This document shows positions 18,221-25,607 of a stretch of 64,000 nucleotides of DNA, piece by piece. Position 1 is the first letter of the stretch. Every line of letters starts with the position of its first letter. The notes below the pieces were generated by a model. The model was not told the origin of the DNA, did no database searches, and saw only the letters and a list, made by a program, of their open reading frames with translations. Location: the NCBI RefSeq assembly GCF_003086355.1, contig NZ_CP031733.1, positions 1,240,001 to 1,304,000 on the forward strand, given 5' to 3'. The stretch is from Streptococcus chenjunshii. Its GTDB lineage: Bacteria > Bacillota > Bacilli > Lactobacillales > Streptococcaceae. A program made the position numbers and the translations under genes.

Positions 18221-18287
18221 CTTCACTCCCCTAGAAGCAATCTTTCCTACATTATAACAAAAAGCCGGATAAAAAACGAAATTAAAC

Positions 18288-18352
18288 CTTACATTTTTGT
18301 AAGATTAGCAGAGTTAATGTGTAAGATTTAAGCTTCCTTTTTTCGGTACAAT
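18288..18352 (+). promoter_or_regulatory. Candidate Bce-type regulator box and promoter for the peptide-transporter operon
   Basis: A perfect inverted repeat CTTACA-N4-TGTAAG at 18288-18303, with another TGTAAG half site at 18320-18325. A TACAAT -10 candidate at 18347-18352 has only a poor -35, as expected for an activated promoter. The repeat resembles the sites bound by BceR-type regulators. The promoter would start a leader of about 270 bases that contains repeat A before the microprotein gene. Confidence 0.55.
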
Positions 18353-18451
18353 AAGATTATAAAAAAACAAAAACAAAAAATTATAACTATTCTGCTGAAT
18401 GTGACAGTTTCACGTTTTTGTCCGCACTTTACATAGGCGGTTAAAGAAAGC

Positions 18452-18614
18452 CGGATACGGCCTAAACGCTGTGTAAAAAAGAGACGCAGCCGTAGGAAGC
18501 GCAAGCTGACGCACGAATGCGGCTGCTCTGTGAGTATAGCCTTTCCTTGAGTCTTTGGTGACTCGATGGTCAGGTTCCTATTTTTACTTTGCATTTCACG
18601 GCCGTTGTATCTTG
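18452..18614 (+). repeat. Family A intergenic repeat, copy 4
   Basis: Contains ATACGGCCTAAACGCTGTGTAAAAAAGAGACGC, CGTAGGAAGC, GCACGAATGCGGCTGCTCTGTGAG, a GAGTCTTTGGTGACTC hairpin, CCTATTTTTACTTTGC and the end ACGGCCGTTGTATCTTG. It ends a few bases before AAAAGGAG of the 37-residue gene, so it forms part of that gene's untranslated leader. Confidence 0.8.
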
Positions 18615-18633
18615 TTTTAAAAGGAGAAGTACT

Positions 18634-18747
18634 ATGGGAACGGAACTTATACAACAGACAGTTGATTTTTACAGTGCTCTTGCCATTTTCCTGATTAGCA
18701 CAACTCTGCTTATTGCCCTGGGAGTGTGGTACAAATCTGGAAGATAA
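18634..18747 (+). CDS. Putative 37-residue single-pass membrane microprotein
   Basis: An open frame from ATG 18634 to TAA 18745-18747 with a strong ribosome site AAAAGGAG 6 bases upstream. The predicted peptide has a polar start (MGTELIQQTVDFYS), one hydrophobic stretch of about 17 residues (ALAIFLISTTLLIALGV) and a short basic tail (WYKSGR). This is the pattern of a single-pass membrane peptide with the C terminus inside. It sits 33 bases before the Bce-type ATPase gene and would be co-transcribed with it. It is too short for ordinary gene finders. I do not recognise a family. It may assist or regulate the transporter or sensor kinase, which is inference. Confidence 0.6.
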   Translation: MGTELIQQTVDFYSALAIFLISTTLLIALGVWYKSGR

Positions 18748-18780
18748 TAAGCTATAATAAAAAATAAGGAGAAAAAAATA

Positions 18781-19533
18781 ATGCTGCTAGAAATTAATCA
18801 TTTAGAAAAAGTCTTTCGGACACGTTTTTCAAAAGAAGAAACACGTGCATTGCAGGATGTTGATTTCAAAGTTGATCATGGTGAATTTATCGCGATTATG
18901 GGAGAATCGGGATCAGGCAAGACGACTCTTCTTAATATTCTTGCGACCCTCGAAAAGCCTACAAATGGCTCAGTCATCCTAAACGGGGAAAATATCACTA
19001 AAATTAAGGAAAACCAGCTGGCTGATTTTCGGTTAAAAAATTTAGGCTTTGTTTTTCAGGAGTTTAATCTCTTAGATACTTTATCGGTAAAAGATAATAT
19101 TTTCCTACCGCTGGTGCTGGCCAGAAAAAACTATCAGGAAATGGAAGAACGGCTGAATCAGATCGCACCTAAATTACATATCCAGAATTTGCTTAAAAAA
19201 CGGCCTTTTGAACTTTCCGGCGGTCAAAAACAGCGGGTAGCTATCGCTCGGAGTTTGATTACCGGTCCGCAAATTTTACTGGCAGATGAGCCTACAGCCG
19301 CTTTGGATTACAGAAATTCTGAGGATCTCCTTAATCTTTTCGAAGTCATCAATGCTGATGCTCAAACGATTCTTATGGTAACGCATTCGGCTAATGCGGC
19401 CAGCCATGCTAAACGGGTACTTTTTATCAAAGACGGCCGTATTTTCCATCAGATCTATCGAGGCCATAAAAGCAATCAAGAATTCAATAAAGATATTTCT
19501 CTTGCCATGAGTGCCCTTTTGGGAGGTGAATAA
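18781..19533 (+). CDS. Bce-type peptide-resistance ABC transporter ATPase
   Basis: 250 residues of the LolD/MacB-like ATPase group that pairs with FtsX-type permeases such as BceB. Seen: Walker A GESGSGKTT (41-49), Q-loop FVFQEFNLLD, signature ELSGGQKQRVAIARSL, Walker B ILLADEP and the switch His in MVTHSANAA. These systems sense and detoxify cell-wall-active peptides such as bacitracin or lantibiotics by acting on lipid II-cycle complexes. The ribosome site AAGGAG precedes the ATG. The permease follows after 2 bases, then a cognate regulator and kinase pair. The specific peptide cannot be read from sequence. Confidence 0.92.
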   Translation: MLLEINHLEKVFRTRFSKEETRALQDVDFKVDHGEFIAIMGESGSGKTTLLNILATLEKPTNGSVILNGENITKIKENQLADFRLKNLGFVFQEFNLLDTLSVKDNIFLPLVLARKNYQEMEERLNQIAPKLHIQNLLKKRPFELSGGQKQRVAIARSLITGPQILLADEPTAALDYRNSEDLLNLFEVINADAQTILMVTHSANAASHAKRVLFIKDGRIFHQIYRGHKSNQEFNKDISLAMSALLGGE

Positions 19534-19535
19534 AG

Positions 19536-21560
19536 ATGTTTTATATCAAACTAGCTCTCAATAACCTCAAGCAATCGTTTAAGCAATTCGCTCCTTTCTT
19601 TTTAGTCAGTATCACAACCTTTGTTTTCAGCAATATCACGCTTTTAATCCTAGTCAGTCCAACAGCTGAATCAATGGGATCGGGCGCCTTTGCTCTGGTG
19701 CTTGCTTATGTTGTTCTTGCCATTTTTTCTGCTATTTTATGTTTATACAGCTATAATTTTTTACTCAAGCAGCGCTATCAGGAATTTGGACTTTATAACA
19801 TTCTAGGGATGAATAAAAGGCAGATTACCTGGCTGTCAACGCTGGAACTCACCGTCATTTTCTTTTTAACCGTTGTTTTAGGCTCTCTTTTGAGCGCTGT
19901 TTTATCAAACGTTTCTTATCTGGTATTCGTTAATCTGATCCAATATGATAATCTTAATTTTTCCATAACACCTGTAGCTTTTATCATCAATATCTTTTTA
20001 TTTGTGGCTATCTTTCTGTTTTTAGAATTTGTTAATGTCATAAGAATCCGCAGAACCTCAGGTCTTAATTTATTCAGCAATCAAAACCAAGGGGAACGCG
20101 AACCAAGAGGCAATATTTTTCTCGCGATTATCGGTCTTGCCGCAATCGGCTACGGTTACTATTTATCTGTTACTTCCGGGAATTTGAGTGCTTTAGCAGG
20201 GATTGTCCGTTTCTTTCAGGCTATTATAGCCGTTATTATCGGAACCTATCTCTTTTATATCAGTTTTATTACTTGGTATCTTAAATTTCGGCGTAAGAAT
20301 AAAAATTATTTTTACAAGCCTGAGCATTTTGTCAACACGTCGCAAATGATTTTTCGTATGAAGCAGAATGCAGTAGGACTTGCTAATATCACCTTGTTGG
20401 CTATTATGGCCTTTGTAACCATTTTTTCAACTGTTGCTCTGTACGCCAATAACGAAAATTTGGTCAAAATGCAGTACCCTAAAAATTCTTTGGTTGAGAT
20501 CCATACAGTCAGCAACCGTCAGGAAGCACAAACGATTATGAATGAAGAGGTTCTGCCGCCTCTAAAAGAAGAGAATAGCAGTTTCGATAAAACTTTTCAT
20601 CAGTATCTTATGACAAGCTTTACAATCCCTTATGACAGAAGCAAAGACACAGTCAGTGTCAACCAAGAATTCCTTTCCCAAGCAATAACACCGGGTGGAC
20701 TGAATAATGTAGGAGATTTGATGGTTATAACCCAAGATGATTTCCGGGCATTAGGAAATGACCTGCCTGATTTATCAGAGCAGCAGGTTGCCTTTTATGA
20801 TTATAATCAGCAAAATCCCTATCTTTTTAAAACACTCGATTGGTTTGGCAGCAGCTATGATAATAGCTACCAAATCAAGGAGATGAAAAATATGCAGGAA
20901 GTGAGCAGTGCGATTCCTGCAGGAGTTCTAGTCGTTGCTGATGATAATCAGCTGGAAGAAATGCGGACAATCTATAATCAATTCACTTCCTATCCTTCGA
21001 CCTATGATTATATAGCTATGACTGAATTAAATGAAAAAGAGCAGCGTATTCTGGCAGAAAAAGCTAAAGAAAACGGCGGTGTACTGGCTATTTATGAAGA
21101 AGAGGGAGAAGAAGATGCAGCAGCAGCTGTCTTTTCAGTAGATTCTGACCTGCGAAACGAAGTCATGAAAATGACTGGCGGTTTTCTTTTCACGGGTTTC
21201 CTGCTTGGAATTGCTTTCTTACTAGGTGCAGCTTTGATTATCTATTATAAACAGCTCTCTGAAGGCACACAGGATAAACAGGCTTATAAGATTTTGCAAG
21301 AAGTAGGGATGAGTTTAAAACAGGTTAAAAGAACAATCAATTCACAGATCCTTTTAGTCTTCTTCCTGCCGTTAATCATTTCTATCATACACTTCATCTT
21401 TGCTTTGCCTATTCTTAAGAAACTGCTTTTGCTTTTTGGAGTTCAGGGAGATCAGTTTATTTATACAGTCAGCGTTCTGACAATTGTGAGCATTCTCCTT
21501 ATCTATTTTCTTATTTACCGGCTTACAAGCCGAACCTATTACAAAATTATTGAAAGATAG
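19536..21560 (+). CDS. Bce-type FtsX-domain ABC permease
   Basis: A 674-residue membrane protein of the BceB/VraG group. The N-terminal half has several hydrophobic helices (starting at about 18-40 and 55-75). One helix near 285-305 is followed by a large extracytoplasmic domain of about 240 residues (about 310-545), the part that determines peptide specificity and talks to the sensor kinase. Three helices end the protein (about 548-570, 602-630, 640-665). Conserved FtsX wording includes GLYNILGMNKRQI and YKILQEVGMSLKQVKRTI. It directly follows the ATPase gene. Together with the downstream regulator and kinase it forms a complete detoxification and sensing module. Confidence 0.92.
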   Translation: MFYIKLALNNLKQSFKQFAPFFLVSITTFVFSNITLLILVSPTAESMGSGAFALVLAYVVLAIFSAILCLYSYNFLLKQRYQEFGLYNILGMNKRQITWLSTLELTVIFFLTVVLGSLLSAVLSNVSYLVFVNLIQYDNLNFSITPVAFIINIFLFVAIFLFLEFVNVIRIRRTSGLNLFSNQNQGEREPRGNIFLAIIGLAAIGYGYYLSVTSGNLSALAGIVRFFQAIIAVIIGTYLFYISFITWYLKFRRKNKNYFYKPEHFVNTSQMIFRMKQNAVGLANITLLAIMAFVTIFSTVALYANNENLVKMQYPKNSLVEIHTVSNRQEAQTIMNEEVLPPLKEENSSFDKTFHQYLMTSFTIPYDRSKDTVSVNQEFLSQAITPGGLNNVGDLMVITQDDFRALGNDLPDLSEQQVAFYDYNQQNPYLFKTLDWFGSSYDNSYQIKEMKNMQEVSSAIPAGVLVVADDNQLEEMRTIYNQFTSYPSTYDYIAMTELNEKEQRILAEKAKENGGVLAIYEEEGEEDAAAAVFSVDSDLRNEVMKMTGGFLFTGFLLGIAFLLGAALIIYYKQLSEGTQDKQAYKILQEVGMSLKQVKRTINSQILLVFFLPLIISIIHFIFALPILKKLLLLFGVQGDQFIYTVSVLTIVSILLIYFLIYRLTSRTYYKIIER

Positions 21561-21567
21561 ACAAAGC

Positions 21568-21751
21568 ACAGCCTTTGTATCTTAATGGAACTGAACACGG
21601 CCTAAAGCTGCGGGAAAAAGAGACGCAATCGTAGGAAGCCTCAGGTTGACATACGAGTGTGGATGTTCTGTGAGAATAAACCATCTAAGGTCTAGCGACC
21701 TAACGCCGATTTCCTATTTTCCCATTGCGTTCTTTACAGCCTTTGTATCTT
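21568..21751 (+). repeat. Family A intergenic repeat, copy 5, flanked by 16-base direct repeats
   Basis: ACAGCCTTTGTATCTT occurs exactly at 21568-21583 and again at 21736-21751. In between are GGAACTGAACACGGCCTAAAG, CTGCGGGAAAAAGAGACGCAA, CGTAGGAAGC, a GGTCTAGCGACC hairpin and CCTATTTTCCCATTGCGTTCTT. It lies between the permease and regulator genes and is followed by an AAAAAAGGAGGTGG that no start codon uses. Confidence 0.85.
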
Positions 21752-21820
21752 GATAAAAAAGGAGGTGGTAGCCAGACAGATAAATATAATACTCTTTTGT
21801 TTTTCTAAAGATAAGACTTC

Positions 21821-21872
21821 AAGAAATAGGACGTGTTATCAAGCTTTGGCTTTTGTCCTATTTCTTTTTTTG
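21821..21872 (+). terminator. Possible terminator of the Bce-type transporter operon
   Basis: Arms AAGAAATAGGAC (21821-21832) and GTCCTATTTCTT (21855-21866), loop of 22 bases, followed by TTTTT. The 3' arm overlaps the promoter region of the response regulator gene. Confidence 0.65.
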
Positions 21873-21879
21873 ATACAAT
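21853..21879 (+). promoter_or_regulatory. Response-regulator promoter giving a probably leaderless mRNA
   Basis: TTGTCC (21853-21858) and TACAAT (21874-21879) with a 15-base spacer. Only six bases separate the -10 from the ATG, so the expected transcription start falls on or next to the start codon. No Shine-Dalgarno is present upstream. Confidence 0.5.
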
Positions 21880-21885
21880 AAAGTT

Positions 21886-22554
21886 ATGAATACACAGGAG
21901 AAAATCTATATTATTGAAGATGATCAAACGATAGTTCATCTGCTAAAAAATCACCTTTCTCAAAATTACCATGTTTTTAGTGTCACTAATTTTCGAGCTA
22001 TCAAGCAGGAAGTTGAGGAGATCAAACCAGATCTTATCCTCATGGATATCACACTGCCTTATTTTAATGGCTTTTACTGGACAACAGAAATCCGGAAAAG
22101 CATGACCATGCCCATCATCTTCATTTCTTCCAGCGACGACGAAATGGATACTGTTATGGCTCTGGATATGGGAGGAGATGATTTCATTGCCAAACCTTTT
22201 TCTTTAACCATATTGGATGCTAAAATCGCTGCTTTTCTGCGTCGTGCTCAGCAGTTTACAAAAGACAGTGACTACCATTTGGATGGTTTTACACTTAACC
22301 GCGATGGCGTTTTATCAAATGGCAAAGAACAAATTACCCTGTCACCGACAGAAAATAAGATTTTAGCCATTCTCTTTGCACACTGTGAACAAGTTGTGTC
22401 CAAGGACGAGTTGCTTGAAAAGCTTTGGGAAAATGAAAATTTTATTGACCAAAATACCTTAAGTGTTAACATGACACGCTTAAGAAAAAAAATTCAGCCT
22501 CTCGGTTTTAATCGCATTCATACCGTAAGAGGAGTAGGGTACTTACTTAAATGA
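21886..22554 (+). CDS. OmpR-family response regulator, BceR type
   Basis: 222 residues: receiver domain (5-118) with acidic pocket EDD (11-13), phospho-acceptor Asp54 in LILMDITLP and the switch Lys in IAKPFS, then a winged-helix DNA-binding domain (about 130-222) ending in RIHTVRGVGYLLK. It pairs with the next gene (4-base overlap) and belongs with the adjacent Bce-type transporter. The likely target is the CTTACA-N4-TGTAAG box upstream of the transporter operon. The only good start is ATG 21886, which has no ribosome site, so leaderless translation is likely. Confidence 0.92.
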   Translation: MNTQEKIYIIEDDQTIVHLLKNHLSQNYHVFSVTNFRAIKQEVEEIKPDLILMDITLPYFNGFYWTTEIRKSMTMPIIFISSSDDEMDTVMALDMGGDDFIAKPFSLTILDAKIAAFLRRAQQFTKDSDYHLDGFTLNRDGVLSNGKEQITLSPTENKILAILFAHCEQVVSKDELLEKLWENENFIDQNTLSVNMTRLRKKIQPLGFNRIHTVRGVGYLLK

Positions 22555-23492
22555 TTTGGAAATTTTTAAATGAATACCGTGTCTGGTATAGTTTGTATGT
22601 GATAATGTCAGCTTTTTATTTTCTGATGTTCTATTTGTACCGTCTTCCCTTATCCTATTTTGCAAACAGCTTAGTTTTAAATCTGACTTTTCTTATTTTA
22701 ATCACTATCTGGCAGTACATCCGATTCAGACGGAAGTTATTAATTTTACATAATTTTGTTTATGTAGAAGAGCTAAGATCCTTAACTGCACCTTCAGAAA
22801 AAAGTTATCAAGAGTTGATTACTAAGTTGAAAGATAAAGAAGGAGAAGAACTGCTTGCAGCCAAAACAAAAACAGAAGAACTGCAGAATCTCATCAAAAT
22901 GTGGTCCCATCAAATGAAAGTTCCTTTATCAGCTCTGTCACTGATGGCACAGACCAATAAACTTGAAGGAAATAAGGTGGAACAGCAGCTGATTAGACTG
23001 CAAAACTATCTAGACAATCTGCTGACATATATGAAATTTAGTCAAAACAAAGACGATTTTCGTTTCGAAGACCTTTCCGTGTCGTCCTTGATGCGGCAGC
23101 TTATTAAAAAATACCGTGTGAGTTTTCTGGCTAAAGATTTATCTGTAACTATTCAAGGAGAGTGGCAGTTGAAGACAGACAGGAAATGGCTGAGTTTTGC
23201 TCTCTCGCAAGTATTGGACAATGCTATTAAATATTCCAAAAATAATGGCACCATCGCTATTAATATCGAAGATAAACGTATAACGCTGTCAGATCAAGGT
23301 ATCGGAATACTGGATGAGGATCTGCCGCGAATTTTTGAGGAAGGCTTTACCGGATACAACGGGCACCAGCATCAAAAAGCGACAGGTTTGGGACTTTACA
23401 TGACCAAGCAGGTTTTAGAAAACTTAAACCTCGCTATAAAAATTAACAGCCAAGTTGACAAAGGAACAGATGTCATTATTTTTAAAAAATAA
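22551..23492 (+). CDS. Intramembrane-sensing histidine kinase, BceS type
   Basis: 313 residues. Two closely spaced membrane helices (about 14-30 and 40-58) with almost no extracellular loop are typical of intramembrane-sensing kinases that read the state of a Bce-type transporter. The H-box is KMWSHQMKVPLSAL with phospho-acceptor His120. ATP-binding boxes are VLDNAIKYSKN, LSDQGIGI and TGLGLYMTKQVLE. It overlaps the regulator gene by 4 bases and is followed by a strong terminator of repeat B. Confidence 0.93.
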   Translation: MIWKFLNEYRVWYSLYVIMSAFYFLMFYLYRLPLSYFANSLVLNLTFLILITIWQYIRFRRKLLILHNFVYVEELRSLTAPSEKSYQELITKLKDKEGEELLAAKTKTEELQNLIKMWSHQMKVPLSALSLMAQTNKLEGNKVEQQLIRLQNYLDNLLTYMKFSQNKDDFRFEDLSVSSLMRQLIKKYRVSFLAKDLSVTIQGEWQLKTDRKWLSFALSQVLDNAIKYSKNNGTIAINIEDKRITLSDQGIGILDEDLPRIFEEGFTGYNGHQHQKATGLGLYMTKQVLENLNLAIKINSQVDKGTDVIIFKK

Positions 23493-23503
23493 AAGTATAG
23501 TCG

Positions 23504-23632
23504 CTAATGAGGCAAGGACAAAAGTCCTGCCTCATTTTGCTTTTTTAATCAGATGAGTTTGGCCAAGTGGTTGACTGGAAGTTCTCATCCCTTGTTGTAC
23601 ATCGATTTTTGCCCCACTCTCTTCTCTAGTTT
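23504..23632 (+). repeat. Family B repeat with terminator, copy 2
   Basis: The hairpin AATGAGGCAAGGAC / GTCCTGCCTCATT (23506-23536) followed by T6 comes first. The conserved segment follows in reverse orientation, with GTGGTTGACTGGAAGTTCTCATCCCTTG and ATCGATTTTTGCCCCACTCTC. It ends the regulator-kinase operon. Confidence 0.7.
23506..23547 (+). terminator. Intrinsic terminator of the two-component operon
   Basis: A 13-14 base-pair stem with AAAA loop and TTTTGCTTTTTT tail. Confidence 0.88.
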
Positions 23633-23656
23633 GGTTCCTAACGGCTGCAAAAAGGA

Positions 23657-23707
23657 TGGATTTTTTTATGAAAAAAATATATAATAGTGTTAGTTAATAA
23701 ACTAACA
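23657..23707 (+). promoter_or_regulatory. umuC promoter with operator-like palindrome
   Basis: TATAAT at 23680-23685, with a weak TGGATT 17 bases upstream. Immediately after the -10 lies TGTTAGTT-AATA-AACTAACA (23688-23707), a perfect 8-base inverted repeat covering the expected start of transcription. This is a classical repressor position. An HdiR/LexA-like SOS repressor is the obvious candidate, but none is encoded nearby. Confidence 0.65.
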
Positions 23708-23738
23708 AAAATACGACTAATGTGGAGGGATTAGGTCT

Positions 23739-25154
23739 ATGGGCTATTTCGATTATTCACGAGAGTCAACATCAGATATTGCCTTTATCGATATGAAATC
23801 CTTCTATGCCAGTGTAGAATGTGTGGCGCGCGGCCTGCACCCTTTAAAAACATCACTGTGTGTCATGAGCAGAGCTGAGAATGCCAGCGGCTTGATCTTA
23901 TCTTCGTCGCCTATGTTTAAAAAAGTATTTGGCAAATCAAATGTCAGCAGAGCTTATGATTTGCCGTTTGACGTTCACACACGGCGATTTTCTTACTATA
24001 ATGCCAAGCGGCAAGGTCTTCCAGTAACACCGGAATTTGTTAAATATATCGAAGCTTGGGCGAAAGCAACTTTTATTGTGCCGCCGCGGATGGATACTTA
24101 TATCGAAAAGAATATTGAAATTCAGCATATTTTTCAAAATTATGCAAGCATTGAAGATATTTTACCTTACTCTATCGATGAAGGCTTTATTGATTTGACA
24201 TCATCTCTGAACTATTTTGTTCCTGATAAAAATATCAGCAGAAAGGAAAAGTTAGAGACAGTCTCTGCTAACATTCAGAGGGATATTTGGCGAAAAACAG
24301 GCATTTATTCAACAGTTGGCATGTCGAATGCTAATCCTTTGTTGGCCAAGCTGGCTCTTGATAATGAGGCCAAAAAACGCAAAACCATGCGTTCAAATTG
24401 GTCATACGGTGATGTTGAGAGCAAGGTCTGGGCTATTCCTAGGATGACTGATTTTTGGGGCATTGGCAGGCGTATGGAAAAACGTCTGAATAAACTGGGT
24501 ATTTTTTCTATCAAAGAACTGGCTAATTTTAACCCTGATATTTTGAAGAAAGAACTTGGTATTATAGGTGTTGATCTCTTTTTTCACGCCAATGGTATTG
24601 ATGAAAGCAATGTTCATCAGCCTTACAAAGCGAAATCCAGAAGCTTAGGCAACTCACAGGTACTGCCAAGAGATTATTGCAAGCAGGCTGATATTGAGTT
24701 GGTTTTTAAGGAAATGGCAGAACAGGTAGCCATTCGCCTGCGAAAAGCACATAAAAAAGCAAGTAATGTATCCATTTATGTTGGCTTTTCAAAAACAGAA
24801 CATAAAAAACATATTCAGGCGCAGATGAAAATTGAGCCAAGCAATAGCACCAAACAATTAATGGATTATGTCCTGACAATCTTTCGTAAGAAATACAGGT
24901 CAGGAGCTGTCAGGCATATCAGTGTCACCTATTCCGGTTTGGTTGATGACTCTTACGGCCTGATTTCCCTTTTTGATGATGCTGAAAAAATTGAAAAAGA
25001 AGAAAGGCTCCAGTCGGCGATTGATGGCATTAGGGATCGATTTGGCTTTACCATGATCCAAAAAGCCAATGCCCTGCAAGAAGCTTCACGCAGTTTAGAG
25101 CGCAGCCGCTTAGTGGGAGGGCACTCTGCTGGAGGATTGGACGGATTAACATGA
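23739..25154 (+). CDS. UmuC/ImpB-like Y-family DNA polymerase
   Basis: A 471-residue translesion polymerase of the UmuC/UvrX branch, presumably used after UV or other DNA damage. Seen: the catalytic N terminus FIDMKSFYASVECVARG (16-32), the second acidic motif YSIDEGFIDLT, a helix-hairpin-helix segment (DFWGIGRRMEKRLNKLGIFSIKEL) and the little-finger domain after about 290. The ATG follows GGAGGG. A repressor-type palindrome at the promoter suggests damage-controlled expression. The next gene, a YolD-like protein, overlaps by 4 bases and is a common partner. Confidence 0.92.
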   Translation: MGYFDYSRESTSDIAFIDMKSFYASVECVARGLHPLKTSLCVMSRAENASGLILSSSPMFKKVFGKSNVSRAYDLPFDVHTRRFSYYNAKRQGLPVTPEFVKYIEAWAKATFIVPPRMDTYIEKNIEIQHIFQNYASIEDILPYSIDEGFIDLTSSLNYFVPDKNISRKEKLETVSANIQRDIWRKTGIYSTVGMSNANPLLAKLALDNEAKKRKTMRSNWSYGDVESKVWAIPRMTDFWGIGRRMEKRLNKLGIFSIKELANFNPDILKKELGIIGVDLFFHANGIDESNVHQPYKAKSRSLGNSQVLPRDYCKQADIELVFKEMAEQVAIRLRKAHKKASNVSIYVGFSKTEHKKHIQAQMKIEPSNSTKQLMDYVLTIFRKKYRSGAVRHISVTYSGLVDDSYGLISLFDDAEKIEKEERLQSAIDGIRDRFGFTMIQKANALQEASRSLERSRLVGGHSAGGLDGLT

Positions 25155-25504
25155 TTGACCGCAGTTATTTGCCTTTTCAGTCCGCACGGGAACATCAAGA
25201 CCGAGGGATAGAAAAGTGGACAGGTTTTTTCTTATCAGAGCATACAAGTTCATTAATCAAAGATAAAAGAAAGAAGACACTCTCAAGTAATTTAGAGGAT
25301 ACTGAAAAACAAACCTTAATCGGACAGCTGTATACCAATAGGTTGACTGGTATTTTTACGGTGAACGACAAACAGAGCTGCAGAACCTTAACCGGTCAAG
25401 TTACAGAAGTCAGCTCACATTTTGTGACGATCAAAAATAACCGTCGTCATTATACGGTTCGATATCAGGATATTTTAGCCGTAAACCTTTGGAAATCGCA
25501 GTGA
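25151..25504 (+). CDS. YolD-like protein
   Basis: 117 residues. The opening MIDRSYLPFQSAREHQDRGIEKWTGFFLSEH and the C-terminal TGQVTEVSSHFVTIK...YTVRYQDILAV fit YolD-like proteins, which are often encoded next to UmuC/UvrX polymerases and are thought to be accessory factors. It overlaps the polymerase stop by 4 bases. No catalytic motif is seen, and the exact role is unknown. Confidence 0.78.
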   Translation: MIDRSYLPFQSAREHQDRGIEKWTGFFLSEHTSSLIKDKRKKTLSSNLEDTEKQTLIGQLYTNRLTGIFTVNDKQSCRTLTGQVTEVSSHFVTIKNNRRHYTVRYQDILAVNLWKSQ

Positions 25505-25607
25505 ATGAAGTCAAATACAAGCCAGTACAGACTTCTTATCAGGCAAGGAGAAGGAGCAGCGGCAATCAAAAATGGCAGTCCCCATTATAAGGTACTGCCG
25601 TTTTTGA

